Source: CBDCFV01 sp965261795
GTDB taxonomy: Bacteria > Chloroflexota > Dehalococcoidia > Lucifugimonadales > UBA3495
DNA length: 64,000 nt
Reading direction: 5' to 3'
Assembly: GCA_965261795.1 (NCBI GenBank)
Contig: OZ253476.1
Span: 1,116,001 to 1,180,000 of the forward strand
Part shown: positions 1 through 8,234 of the stretch, in pieces
How positions within the stretch are numbered: position 1 is the stretch's first letter
How the letters are laid out: the number at the start of each line of letters is the position of its first letter
The notes under the pieces: model-generated
Databases searched by the model: none
Seen by the model: only the letters and a program-made list of their open reading frames with translations
Told to the model about the DNA's origin: nothing
Position numbers and translations under genes: made by a program

Positions 1-507
1 ACGCCCTTCTCTCATCACACTCTCATGGAAGGGCAGACTGCTCACCTGCCGTGGCTGCAAGCCACGCCCGACCCGATCAGCACCGTGACCTGGCAGACTT
101 GGGTCGAGATGAGCGATTATGACGGGGCGCGTCTTGGCCTGCGGGAAGGGGACGTTGTCCGGATAAGTTCCGCCGTTCGAGGCTCGATAGAGGCGCCGGT
201 TTACCTCACTCCCGCGGCGCCGCCCGGCGTGGTCAGCGTGCCCTTTGGCCAAGGGAGGGAGGTTGGGTCGGATATTGCGACCGGACGCCCCGAAGGGGAG
301 AGTTCAAACCTGATGGCGATCATCGAGCCCAGCCAGGTTGATGACACCGGCGCACTGGCTTGGGCCAACACGACGGTGGCGGTGTCGCCCACCGGACGCA
401 GTGTTAAAGTTTCAAAGTTTGAAGGCGCATACCGGGCCGTGGAAGTGGGAACAAGCGCCGCCGAAGAAATTATCAAGACAATAACCCCCGGAGAGACGAG
501 TTACTAG
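1..507 (+). CDS. actB: Molybdopterin oxidoreductase C-terminus (ActB-like), 5' partial
   Basis: The reading frame is open from base 1, so the gene starts outside the window; only the last ~168 residues are seen. The segment looks like the molybdopterin-dinucleotide-binding beta-barrel domain that ends the DMSO-reductase family: 'DGARLGLREGDVVRI' is the typical hydrophobic/acidic pattern of that fold, followed by a 'VSVPFGQG' strand and 'NLMAIIEP'. In alternative complex III (quinol:electron acceptor oxidoreductase) ActB fuses this module to a ferredoxin module; here the ferredoxin is the separate gene that starts 31 bases downstream. In ActB proteins this domain usually carries no Mo cofactor; that cannot be judged from this fragment. 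Family assignment is strong because of the downstream act genes. Confidence 0.8.
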   Translation, partial: TPFSHHTLMEGQTAHLPWLQATPDPISTVTWQTWVEMSDYDGARLGLREGDVVRISSAVRGSIEAPVYLTPAAPPGVVSVPFGQGREVGSDIATGRPEGESSNLMAIIEPSQVDDTGALAWANTTVAVSPTGRSVKVSKFEGAYRAVEVGTSAAEEIIKTITPGETSY

Positions 508-538
508 GTTACATTGAAAACGTTGGACACCAGGGAAG

Positions 539-1330
539 GTGGACATGGTAAGTAACAGGTTTGATCACAAATGGGGCATGGTTGTGGACTTGGACCGCTG
601 CACGGGCTGCCAAGCGTGTGTGGTGTCATGCCAGTCCGAGAACAACATTCCCATCAACAGCAAGGACCTTTTCCTGCAACGGCGGGCGTATGAGTGGATA
701 AGGATAGAGCGATACTGGGAAGGGGAATTTCCCAATGTTAAGGCGCGGTTCATCCCGATCATGTGCCAGCATTGCGAAAATGCCCCCTGCGAGCCGGTTT
801 GCCCGGTGTTCGCTACGTACCACAATGACGAGGGGATGAACGTTCAGATATACAACAGGTGCATTGGCACCCGTTACTGTGCCAACAACTGCCCCTACCA
901 AGTGAGGTTCTTCAATTACTGGGAGCCGGTATGGCCGGAGCGGCTGCGCAACCAGTTGAACCCCGACGTAACCGTTCGCAGCCGCGGCATCATGGAACGG
1001 TGTTCCTTCTGCGTGCAGCGCATACGGCGAGCCGAGTTGACCGTGGAGAGGCAGGAGAGGGCGACGCTTGATTACGAGACCATGAAGAAGCGCAATTTCC
1101 TCCCGGCTTGCGTCCAAGCCTGCCCGACCAACGCTTTGAACTTCGCCGACCAAGGGGATACTACGGGCCCGGTGCACGAGTATTTCAAGGACCTGAACGA
1201 ACACGAGGAAGTAGGGGAACGCAAGACAAGGGGTTACCGTTTGCTGGAAGAGATGGGCACCAAGCCCAACGTGATCTACCTCAAGAAGGTGGACCAATAC
1301 CCGTTGAACAGTGGTGGGGGACATGGCTGA
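539..1330 (+). CDS. Four-cluster 4Fe-4S ferredoxin subunit (ActB iron-sulfur part)
   Basis: A 263-residue electron-transfer subunit with the four cysteine groups of the PsrB/HybA/ActB family: C21-C24-C27-C31 (CTGCQACVVSC), CQHCENAPCEPVCP, CIGTRYCANNCP, and the split CSFC...CVQACP group. It should pass electrons from the membrane quinol site to the cytochrome subunits of alternative complex III. No signal peptide is visible; in this family export is carried by the catalytic partner. The start is GTG at 539 (GGGAAGG just upstream), although ATG at 545 is possible. The stop codon overlaps the start of the following NrfD gene, which points to translational coupling. In characterised ActB this module is fused to the molybdopterin module; here the two are separate genes. 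Confidence 0.9.
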   Translation: MDMVSNRFDHKWGMVVDLDRCTGCQACVVSCQSENNIPINSKDLFLQRRAYEWIRIERYWEGEFPNVKARFIPIMCQHCENAPCEPVCPVFATYHNDEGMNVQIYNRCIGTRYCANNCPYQVRFFNYWEPVWPERLRNQLNPDVTVRSRGIMERCSFCVQRIRRAELTVERQERATLDYETMKKRNFLPACVQACPTNALNFADQGDTTGPVHEYFKDLNEHEEVGERKTRGYRLLEEMGTKPNVIYLKKVDQYPLNSGGGHG

Positions 1331-2738
1331 CGGACACCACGCCGAAGGACATTATCCGGGCATGTGGGTCTTCCCGCAGGCCTCGGAGACCACGCAGGAC
1401 GTGGCCGCGAAGACCAACGCCATGCCGAAACCCTTGGTGTACGGGTTGGTTGTCTCCGGGATTTTGCTTGTTCTGGGTATTGTAGGGTTCGTAATTCGGG
1501 CAGCCACCAGCGGATTCGACGATCATGCGCCGTGGGGCTACTACGCGGCCATTTTCTCCTTTGTATTCATGGTTACCAGCACCGCGCCATTGGCGGCGGT
1601 GGCGTTCCGGATAACCAAGAGCCATTGGCGGCGGCCCCTGACCCGGGTTTCCGAGCTTTTCGGGTTGTTGGGCGTCTTCAACGTCCTGATGTTTATTCCG
1701 TTGATGATGGTGCTGCCGCCAATCAAGAATCCCGATGCTGGGTCCCACGAGTTGGAACTACGGCGTACCCTTTGGTTTGAAGTGCCAATCGGAGCTCCCC
1801 ACTGGTGGGATATGCTGGGCATTATCGGCCTGGCATTGGCGGGCTTGGTGATTCTGTGGGTTTCGATGACGCCCGATCTAGCTGAGGCTCGTCTGACTGC
1901 CACCGGGTTCCGGCGCTCCGTCTACCGGCTGCTATCGGGGCATTGGCACGGCACCAAGCGGCAATGGAATTACCAGAAGGCGTGGTTGGCGATGTTGGGC
2001 GCCTTCTATTTCATGCTGCTGATTTTCATGCACTTCACCATCAGTACCGATTACGCCATGAGCATGATCGCAGGTTGGAAGGACTCCATTTTCCCGGTGG
2101 TGTACAGCTTGACCGGCTTCCAATCCTCCTTGGGCTTGATACTGGTCATACTTTTCATCCTGCGCAGATGGGGCGGCTACCATACTTACATAGGTATTTC
2201 CCCCTTCTGGTCGGCCAGCAAGCTTCTGCTGGCGTTCAGCCTGCTGTGGTGCTATCACATGTTCGCTTTCGGCATCACCTACTGGTATGGCAGGCTGGAA
2301 GTGGAACAGAACATCCTCCAGTACCTGTTGTTCGATTCCTACGGAGGCATGTTTGCCGCCAATTTCCTGTTCAGCTTCGTGATGCCGTTCCTTATATTGC
2401 TGTGGAATCCGGTGCGGCGGAGCGACTGGGGGCCGGCCTTGGCCGGTATAGTAGTGTTGGCCGGAGCCTTCGTGTTCAACCTGCGCATCTTCGTCGCGTC
2501 TTTCAACGCCGGTCACGTATACGCCCATTTCCTGGAGGACGTGCCGCCGCCGGTGTTCCCCGCTTTGTGGGATGTGTTCATTGTGCTGGGAGGCTTGGGA
2601 CTGGTGGCCTTCTTCTACCTGTTGGCAACTCGATTGTTCCCCTTGATGTGCGTATGGGAAATCAAGGAAGGGACCATGTACCAGAAGATGGGGAACTTCA
2701 TGCGCGGCAGGTACTTGGTGCTGGCCAAACCCGAATAG
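1323..2738 (+). CDS. actC: NrfD/PsrC-like integral membrane quinol oxidoreductase (ActC)
   Basis: A polytopic membrane protein of about 471 residues with some ten hydrophobic helices, of the NrfD family that oxidises menaquinol at the membrane face of alternative complex III. Typical features are the 'WGYYAAIFSFVFMV' helix and the aromatic-rich 'LLWCYHMFAFGITYWYGRLEVEQ' region near residue 310, which matches the quinol-site helices of ActC/ActF. ATG at 1323 is preferred because GGTGGGGG lies 5-10 bases upstream and it overlaps the preceding stop by 8 bases; GTG at 1311 is an in-frame alternative. A second NrfD gene follows after 80 bases. Either could be called ActC or ActF; the name given follows gene order. 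Confidence 0.85.
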   Translation: MADGHHAEGHYPGMWVFPQASETTQDVAAKTNAMPKPLVYGLVVSGILLVLGIVGFVIRAATSGFDDHAPWGYYAAIFSFVFMVTSTAPLAAVAFRITKSHWRRPLTRVSELFGLLGVFNVLMFIPLMMVLPPIKNPDAGSHELELRRTLWFEVPIGAPHWWDMLGIIGLALAGLVILWVSMTPDLAEARLTATGFRRSVYRLLSGHWHGTKRQWNYQKAWLAMLGAFYFMLLIFMHFTISTDYAMSMIAGWKDSIFPVVYSLTGFQSSLGLILVILFILRRWGGYHTYIGISPFWSASKLLLAFSLLWCYHMFAFGITYWYGRLEVEQNILQYLLFDSYGGMFAANFLFSFVMPFLILLWNPVRRSDWGPALAGIVVLAGAFVFNLRIFVASFNAGHVYAHFLEDVPPPVFPALWDVFIVLGGLGLVAFFYLLATRLFPLMCVWEIKEGTMYQKMGNFMRGRYLVLAKPE

Positions 2739-2818
2739 TGATCAGTGATGAGCGGCTAGTGGGCAGTCGACACTGGCCACGGGCCACCAACCGTCGATTA
2801 CTCGTTAAGGGAGCTTAA

Positions 2819-4210
2819 ATGCAGGAAGGCAGGGTCCTACCCGCAAGGCAGATCAACCGGGATCTCCTGCGGTCGATTCTTGAATCGCCGCGGTGGTTCT
2901 GGCTATCCGTGGCCATCTTGGCGGTCATCACCTTCAGTGCTTGGGGCGTCGCCGGGTTGATGATCAATAAGGGTCTTGGGCTTACCGGGTTGAATCGGCC
3001 GGTGATGTGGGGCTTCTTCCTGGTGAACTTCGTTTTCTGGATCGGTATCAGCCATGCCGGCGTAATGCTTTCCGCGATTCTCCGGCTGTCAAAGGCGGAA
3101 TGGCGCAGACCGGCCACCCGTGCTGCCGAAGTGCTGACTGTTTTCTCGTTGATGACCGCGGTGCTGATGCCGTTGATTCATACGGGAAGGCCCTGGCGCA
3201 CAGTGTACTGGATTTATACGCTGCCTTTCATTCCTTTCGATTTCGCCCGCGGCGTGTGGCCCAATATAAGGTCTCCCTTGGTATGGGACCCCAGCGCTAT
3301 CTACACCTATCTGACCTCCAGCGTTTTGTTCGTTCTGGTGGCGTTACTGCCTGACATGGCGGTGCTGCGTGACCGCACCACTGGCATCCCCCATCGCATA
3401 TACGCCGTTCTGTCTATGGGTTGGCAAGGGCAGCCACGGCAGTGGAAGTTGCAAATTATTGCCGGTGTTCTGCTGTCAGCTCTTATCCTTCCGGTATTCG
3501 TCTCAGTCCATAGCATAGTGTCCTGGGACTTCGGCATGACTGTCGCGGTCAAGTCTTGGCACTCCACTATATTCGCGCCTTACTTCGTGGTTGGCGCCGT
3601 TCACTCCGGTGTTTCAGCGGTTGCCTTTGTTATGATCATCCTGCGGTGGATTTATGGATGGCAGGACTATATTCGCCACGAGCACATTGACGCGCTGGGG
3701 CGGCTACTGATCGTGGTAGCTACAGGATGGTTCTACTTCTTCGTCATGGAAATCCTTTTCGGCTTCTATGGCAGAGAAGCCGATGAACTTGCGGTCCGGA
3801 ACCTGCAATTCACGGAGTACCCGTGGAACGTGTGGTTCATTATCTTCGTGGGAGTCGTTTATTTCCTTCCCGTCGCCCTGTGGCTCAACAAGCGGATGCG
3901 CCGCAATCTCTGGATAATGTCCATCGCCTGTATATCGGTGAACATAGGAATGTGGCTGGAGAGGTACATTATCATCGTGCCGGGGTTGACTAAAAAGCAG
4001 GTCTTCACGTTCGATTGGGGCACCTATACGCCCAGTGCGGTTGAGGCGATGATCGTCGTCGGCACCTTCGCTCAAGTTGCGATGTTGATGGTGCTCTTTG
4101 CCAGAGTGCTCCCTCTGATACCTTTGTATGATATTAAAGAGGGTGACATTCTGAAAACCGAGATCCAAGTGGGGCGGCGCACCGTGCCGGCCACCTTCCG
4201 GGAAGACTAA
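2819..4210 (+). CDS. Second NrfD/PsrC-like membrane subunit (ActF-like)
   Basis: This 463-residue protein is again a roughly ten-helix NrfD-family membrane subunit, with 'LNRPVMWGFFLVNFVFWIGISHAG' in the first helices and 'LERYIIIVPGL' near the end. That last motif is typical of the ActC/ActF branch of alternative complex III, which contains two NrfD-type subunits. The start ATG is preceded by AAGGGAG. In described act operons the second NrfD gene often comes last (actF); here it directly follows the first and precedes actD. The C-terminal tail 'PLYDIKEGDILKTEIQVGRRTVPATFRED' is cytoplasmic and charged. Family assignment is firm; the paralogue letter is inferred. Confidence 0.83.
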   Translation: MQEGRVLPARQINRDLLRSILESPRWFWLSVAILAVITFSAWGVAGLMINKGLGLTGLNRPVMWGFFLVNFVFWIGISHAGVMLSAILRLSKAEWRRPATRAAEVLTVFSLMTAVLMPLIHTGRPWRTVYWIYTLPFIPFDFARGVWPNIRSPLVWDPSAIYTYLTSSVLFVLVALLPDMAVLRDRTTGIPHRIYAVLSMGWQGQPRQWKLQIIAGVLLSALILPVFVSVHSIVSWDFGMTVAVKSWHSTIFAPYFVVGAVHSGVSAVAFVMIILRWIYGWQDYIRHEHIDALGRLLIVVATGWFYFFVMEILFGFYGREADELAVRNLQFTEYPWNVWFIIFVGVVYFLPVALWLNKRMRRNLWIMSIACISVNIGMWLERYIIIVPGLTKKQVFTFDWGTYTPSAVEAMIVVGTFAQVAMLMVLFARVLPLIPLYDIKEGDILKTEIQVGRRTVPATFRED

Positions 4211-4285
4211 GGAGTTGTCAGTGGTCAGTGAACGTTGACCACAGGCAACCGGCTGTCGGGCACTGGCTAAAGGAGGCCAAATTCT

Positions 4286-4795
4286 ATGGCGATACGTCCG
4301 ATATTAGGACTATTCGAAGACGCCAATTACGCTGCGGAAGCGGGCGATGCTTTACAGCGGGCGGATATTTCGCAGGACGACTATGATTTCCTGACCGATG
4401 CGCCGTATCCGGAAGGGGCGTTTGGAGAGCGGGAAGAGCGGCACCGTTTGTACTGGTTCCCGTTGTTGGGCGCCTTGGTCGGGCTCACCGTGGGCATCAT
4501 GCTTACCTCGATGACACAGATGGCCTACCCCCTCACCCAGGGCGGAAAGCCCATCCTGTCGCTTCCTCCAATGGCCGTAATAACCTATGAAAGCACCATG
4601 CTCACGGCTATCGCCTTTACCATCATCGGCATCATCTTCGAGTCGCGGTTGCCCAAGCCAAAAATGGGGCTGTACGACACAAGGATTACCGAGGGATATA
4701 TTGGTGTGCTGGTAAACGTCGAGGAAGACCAGCATAACCAGGTGCAAACCATATTGACGCAAGCGGGCGCCGCCGACGTAGTCAGGAATAATTAG
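4286..4795 (+). CDS. actD: DUF3341 membrane protein ActD
   Basis: The 169-residue protein begins with a soluble ferredoxin-like segment (residues 1-50, 'ILGLFEDANYAAEAGDALQRADI', typical of DUF3341). It then has two hydrophobic helices, about 53-72 and 97-118, and a final soluble strand 'GVLVNVEEDQHNQVQTILTQAGAADV'. This layout matches ActD of alternative complex III, a small membrane subunit that contacts the NrfD subunits. AAGGAGG lies 8 bases before the ATG at 4286. It sits between the second NrfD gene and the cytochrome subunit, as expected for an act operon. Confidence 0.87.
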   Translation: MAIRPILGLFEDANYAAEAGDALQRADISQDDYDFLTDAPYPEGAFGEREERHRLYWFPLLGALVGLTVGIMLTSMTQMAYPLTQGGKPILSLPPMAVITYESTMLTAIAFTIIGIIFESRLPKPKMGLYDTRITEGYIGVLVNVEEDQHNQVQTILTQAGAADVVRNN

Positions 4796-4809
4796 GGAAC
4801 TTCCTCAGC

Positions 4810-5373
4810 ATGAAAACAGGCATTTCCGGTGCGAAAAAATATCTGGCAGCCCCCGCCACCCTGCCATGCGGCCAGCAGCGGCTAGCGGCAGTGCCGGTAG
4901 GGGCGTCCCTTGTGGGCGCCCTCTTCGCCGTGTTATTGGCCGTTGGCATGATCGGTTGCGGACAAGGGACCTATCCCTTGGACATCTTCTACGAGATGCA
5001 CTACAGCCAGTCTTACAAGTCTGGTGAGCCGCCCCGGTTGGCAGGCGTAGAAAATGCCGTCCCAGTGGACTGGATTCCGGCACCGAAATCTACTGCGATC
5101 AACACCGGCGAGCACCTGTACACGGTCAACTGCTCTTTGTGCCACGGCGCGTCAGGCAAGGGCGACGGACCGGTGTTGAATTTGATGATGGAGCAGTACG
5201 GGTACGAGCCGGCCGTCACCCCGGACCTGACATCTCAAGTGGTAACGGCCATGGGATTTCAGGGTATTCAGGGAATGATGGTCAGCGGTATTACGGTTAT
5301 GCCCAGCTTCAGCAAGTTGTTGACGACCAAGGAAATAGAGATGATCGCCGATTACGTGATGACATTGGAGTAA
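4810..5373 (+). CDS. actE: Lipoprotein monohaem cytochrome c (ActE)
   Basis: A 187-residue cytochrome c with one haem-binding site, C108-S-L-C111-H112, and likely Met ligands in 'VSGITVMPSFSKLL'. The N-terminus has a long hydrophobic segment (about 30-49) ending in 'GMIGC50', a plausible lipobox, so it is probably an outer-face lipoprotein, like ActE of alternative complex III. Residues ~15-40 are unusual: the DNA there carries one copy of the AMRPAG-type hairpin repeat (4861-4878) and one GTAG hairpin repeat (4897-4922), so part of the signal region appears to be repeat-derived. Whether ATG at 4810 or an internal start is used is therefore uncertain. Confidence 0.85.
   Translation: MKTGISGAKKYLAAPATLPCGQQRLAAVPVGASLVGALFAVLLAVGMIGCGQGTYPLDIFYEMHYSQSYKSGEPPRLAGVENAVPVDWIPAPKSTAINTGEHLYTVNCSLCHGASGKGDGPVLNLMMEQYGYEPAVTPDLTSQVVTAMGFQGIQGMMVSGITVMPSFSKLLTTKEIEMIADYVMTLE
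4861..4922 (+). repeat. Two different hairpin repeats inside the actE signal region
   Basis: CTGCCATGCGGCCAGCAG at 4861-4878 matches the short repeat found four more times down to 6107. GTAGGGGCGTCCCTTGTGG from 4897 continues into GGCGCC and matches the GTAG hairpin family seen at 46271, 49801 and 50181. Both are in frame, so they add residues rather than break the gene. Confidence 0.7.
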
Positions 5374-5410
5374 CGGTTGTGCCCGGCCCCCCCGGAACCC
5401 GCCGGATGGC

Positions 5411-5627
5411 CCTGCTAGCCGCATGGCAGGAGATACTCTCTTCAGAAGATTTTAATCCCGCAGCCGAATAGCCTCAACACATCAGGCCCCGGCTCCGCCG
5501 GATGGCCCCCGCCGGATGGCATGGACATGCGTTTCCCTCTATCGGTTGTTGTTCCCACCGCCATGCGGCTAGCAGGGGCAGTTCTCTTGACTATGCTCTT
5601 CGTAACCCTTGCCATGCGGCCAGCAGG
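5411..5627 (+). repeat. Short hairpin repeats around and inside ccmH 5' end
   Basis: Three copies of the same ~17-base repeat lie at 5411-5430 (inverted orientation, CCTGCTAGCCGCATGGCAGG), 5560-5576 and 5611-5627 (GCCATGCGGCCAGCAGG). A companion word GCCGGATGGC occurs at 5401, 5499, 5511 and 5694. The copies at 5560 and 5611 are read in frame in ccmH as AMRLAG and AMRPAG. They lie in its signal/linker region, where extra residues would be tolerated. Confidence 0.7.
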
Positions 5628-6162
5628 AGCATTGCAGACCGCTCCGGCTCATGCTCAGCAACCGGTATCCACGTCGTCTCCGCCGGACCCCGCCGGATGG
5701 CAGGGAGAGGTCCTTCAATACGATGAGAAGGAGGCCCAGAGGATAGACCGGATGCTCATGTGCCCGGTTTGCCCCGCCGAGACTATAGACCAAGCGCAGG
5801 TGGAGTATTCCAAGCAGATGCGCCGGGTAGTACGAGAGATGCTGGCGCAAGGCCGCTCTCAAGACGAGATATTGGACTTCTTCGCCGAGCGTTATGGCCC
5901 CCAAGTGCTGGCTGCTCCGCCCAAGTCCGGCTTGAACCTCCTGGCTTGGATTGTCCCCGTTGTAGCCGTTGTTGCAGTGATCGCAGGAGGGCTGCTGGTA
6001 ATCAGATCAATGGCCAAACGCCGTAGCTGGCCGCCCTGCCATGCGGCCAGCTACGGCAGGGACGCGGCAACCGGAGAGGAACTACCACCTGCCATGCGGC
6101 CAGCAGGGGAAGAGGGCTTGGAAGAGTACTTGGCGATAGTCGACCAGGAGACGAGCAGCTAA
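5521..6162 (+). CDS. ccmH: Cytochrome c maturation thiol protein CcmH
   Basis: This 213-residue protein has the CcmH/NrfF core at residues ~65-135: 'MLMC81PVC84P' is the redox CxxC, followed by the helix 'QAQVEYSKQMRRVVREMLAQGRSQDEILDFFAERYGPQVL'. A membrane helix lies at about 143-164. CcmH keeps apocytochrome cysteines reduced for haem ligation by CcmF. The N-terminal ~60 residues (export segment plus linker) and the C-terminal tail are longer than in typical ~150-residue CcmH proteins and contain AMRLAG/AMRPAG peptides encoded by the hairpin repeat. The following gene is ccmF, 29 bases downstream, consistent with one operon. Confidence 0.87.
   Translation: MDMRFPLSVVVPTAMRLAGAVLLTMLFVTLAMRPAGALQTAPAHAQQPVSTSSPPDPAGWQGEVLQYDEKEAQRIDRMLMCPVCPAETIDQAQVEYSKQMRRVVREMLAQGRSQDEILDFFAERYGPQVLAAPPKSGLNLLAWIVPVVAVVAVIAGGLLVIRSMAKRRSWPPCHAASYGRDAATGEELPPAMRPAGEEGLEEYLAIVDQETSS
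6020..6107 (+). repeat. Perfect 15-bp stem hairpin plus one more repeat copy inside ccmH
   Basis: GCCGTAGCTGGCCGC (6020-6034) is the exact reverse complement of 6043-6057, with an 8-base loop CCTGCCAT. The loop and right arm contain the same word as the other repeat copies. A further copy, GCCATGCGGCCAGCAGG, is at 6091-6107. Both encode part of the CcmH cytoplasmic tail ('AMRPAG'). Confidence 0.85.
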
Positions 6163-6191
6163 TGGAATGTAAAGAAGGTAAAGAGTAAGTT

Positions 6192-8201
6192 ATGGCCGAG
6201 CTGGGAGCGGCTTCGCTGTGGATTGCCTTGGCATTGGCGTCTTACTCTGCCGTCGGCTCTTTCCTGGGCAAGGCACGGGGCGCTCCGGAGTTAGTGGTCA
6301 GCGCAAGGCGGGCGGTATATCTGGTTGCCTTGGCGCTGCTGGTGGCGACCATGAGTCTGATGGCGCTGTTCGTCAGCCGGGACTTCGAAGTGGCTTACGT
6401 CGCGCTCCACAGCGACCTGGCGATGGAACCCCACTTAACGTGGGTCGCGTTCTACGCCGGCAACGAGGGCTCGCTGTTGTACATTGCCATGGCGTTGGGG
6501 ACGATGGCTGCGTTGGCGGTATGGAGGGCGCCGCACAACGTTCGGGACACGCTGCCCTACACCACCGGCGTATTGATGCTGGTAATGACATTTTTCCTCG
6601 CCGTAATGGGTTTCATGGCCAACCCCTTCGACAAGCTGCCCTTCATTCCGCCGGACGGTGAAGGCATAAACCCACTGCTCACCCACTTCGGCATGTTCAT
6701 CCACCCCCCGGCGTTGATGGCCGGGCTGATCGCGACCAGCATTCCGTTCGCCTTTGCCATGGGGTCGTTGATTGGAGGCAAATCGAAAGACGAATGGGTG
6801 GACGCGGGCCGAGTTTGGGGCATAGTCTCCTGGGTGTTGCTGGCCTGCGGTCTGCTATTGGGTTCCTGGTGGGCCTATACGATCCTTGGGTGGGGCGGGT
6901 TCTGGTTCTGGGACCCGGTGGAGAACGCGGCCCTGATGCCGTGGCTTGGACTGACGGCTTTCATTCACTCGATCATGGTGCAAAAGCGGCGGGGCATGTT
7001 CCGGATGTGGAACATCGTTCTCATCAACGTTGCGTTCGGCTTGGCCCTCTACGGCATGTTCGTCAACCGTGGCGGTCCGGTACCGTCGGTCCACTCCTTC
7101 GGCGCTTCCACGCTGGGTTGGGTGTTCCTGCTGTTCCTTGTCGTGGGCGTGCTGGTGCCATTCGCAGTGTTTTTCTGGCGATACCCCCTGCTTAAAAGCG
7201 CAAGGAACCTGGACTCCATGCTGTCGAGAGAGGCGGCGTTTCTGGCCAACAACCTGCTCCTTCTGGGCATCGCCTTTGTTACGCTGTGGGGCACCGTCTA
7301 TCCACTCATTCCGCGGTTGACCACCGGCGAAGAGATAACCATTGCCCGGCCATTTTACGACCAAGTAAACGGGCCGCTGTTCCTCGCCTTGTTGTTCCTG
7401 ATGGGGGTCGGCCCGCTATTGCCGTGGCGCAGGGCCAATGCCGCCGCGTTGGTGCGGGCGCTGTTGATACCGGCAGCCGCAGGCTTGACGCTGGCGGCGG
7501 TATTGCTGGCCTTGGGGATCAGGCAGCCCTACGCCCTGATCGGGTTCGGGTTGGGAGGGTTGGTGGCCACGGGGATTCTTGCCGAATGGTTCCGGGGCGC
7601 CCGCTCACGCCACCGTTCCGCCGGGGAAGTCTATCCGGTCGCCTTTGTCAAGCTGATACTGGCTAACCGGCCGCGGTACGGCGGATACATTGTCCACTTG
7701 GCAGTTGTGATGGTGGCCTTGGGGGTCATAGGAACGTCTTTCTTCAATGAACAAAAGGACGTGGTCCTGGCGCCTGGTGAAACCGCAGTGGTGAACGATT
7801 ACGAACTCAGGTACTTGGGCACGGTTGAGGAATTCAAGGGGAACCGCACCGAATATCTGTCCACGGTGGAAGTACGCCGGGATGGGGAGTTGCAGCACAC
7901 GTTGTACCCGAAACGCGACTTCTATCCTGCGTTCAACATGGCCTCAACCAGGGCATCCATCCGGTCTACGCCCGTGGAGGACCTGTTTGTAGCGCCCAGC
8001 GAGAATATGGCGGATGGCAGCGTTGGATTTCGCATTTTGGTTAACCCCTTGATCTGGTGGATGTGGGTAGCCGGCCCGGTGCTTATTTTGGGTACAATTG
8101 TGGCCTTGTGGCCACAGCCCGCCCGGGGACCGGTCCGGGCCGCGGTTGCAATGCCCGTACGTCCATCTGCCGGGCAGGTGGACAGCTACAGCGAGGCATG
8201 A
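6192..8201 (+). CDS. ccmF: Cytochrome c haem lyase subunit CcmF
   Basis: A 669-residue polytopic membrane protein with the tryptophan-rich haem-handling WWD motif 'WGGFWFWDPVENAALMPWL' at about 234-252 and the conserved 'THFGMFIHPPALMAGLIATSIPFAFAM' helix. CcmF takes haem from CcmE and attaches it to the CxxCH of apocytochromes. A large periplasmic domain lies near residues 520-625 before the last helix, as in the family; the length is close to the usual ~650. It is preceded by ccmH and followed by small accessory genes, so this region makes the cytochromes needed by the upstream act genes. No ccmA, B, C or E is in the window. Confidence 0.95.
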   Translation: MAELGAASLWIALALASYSAVGSFLGKARGAPELVVSARRAVYLVALALLVATMSLMALFVSRDFEVAYVALHSDLAMEPHLTWVAFYAGNEGSLLYIAMALGTMAALAVWRAPHNVRDTLPYTTGVLMLVMTFFLAVMGFMANPFDKLPFIPPDGEGINPLLTHFGMFIHPPALMAGLIATSIPFAFAMGSLIGGKSKDEWVDAGRVWGIVSWVLLACGLLLGSWWAYTILGWGGFWFWDPVENAALMPWLGLTAFIHSIMVQKRRGMFRMWNIVLINVAFGLALYGMFVNRGGPVPSVHSFGASTLGWVFLLFLVVGVLVPFAVFFWRYPLLKSARNLDSMLSREAAFLANNLLLLGIAFVTLWGTVYPLIPRLTTGEEITIARPFYDQVNGPLFLALLFLMGVGPLLPWRRANAAALVRALLIPAAAGLTLAAVLLALGIRQPYALIGFGLGGLVATGILAEWFRGARSRHRSAGEVYPVAFVKLILANRPRYGGYIVHLAVVMVALGVIGTSFFNEQKDVVLAPGETAVVNDYELRYLGTVEEFKGNRTEYLSTVEVRRDGELQHTLYPKRDFYPAFNMASTRASIRSTPVEDLFVAPSENMADGSVGFRILVNPLIWWMWVAGPVLILGTIVALWPQPARGPVRAAVAMPVRPSAGQVDSYSEA

Positions 8202-8234
8202 GAGGGGCGTCGTCCCCGGAGATTAGCTGACCGC

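Noticed and set aside
626..1324. Long - strand frame opposite the ferredoxin gene
   Set aside because: No family resemblance; it is the antisense of a gene with four clear Fe-S cysteine motifs.
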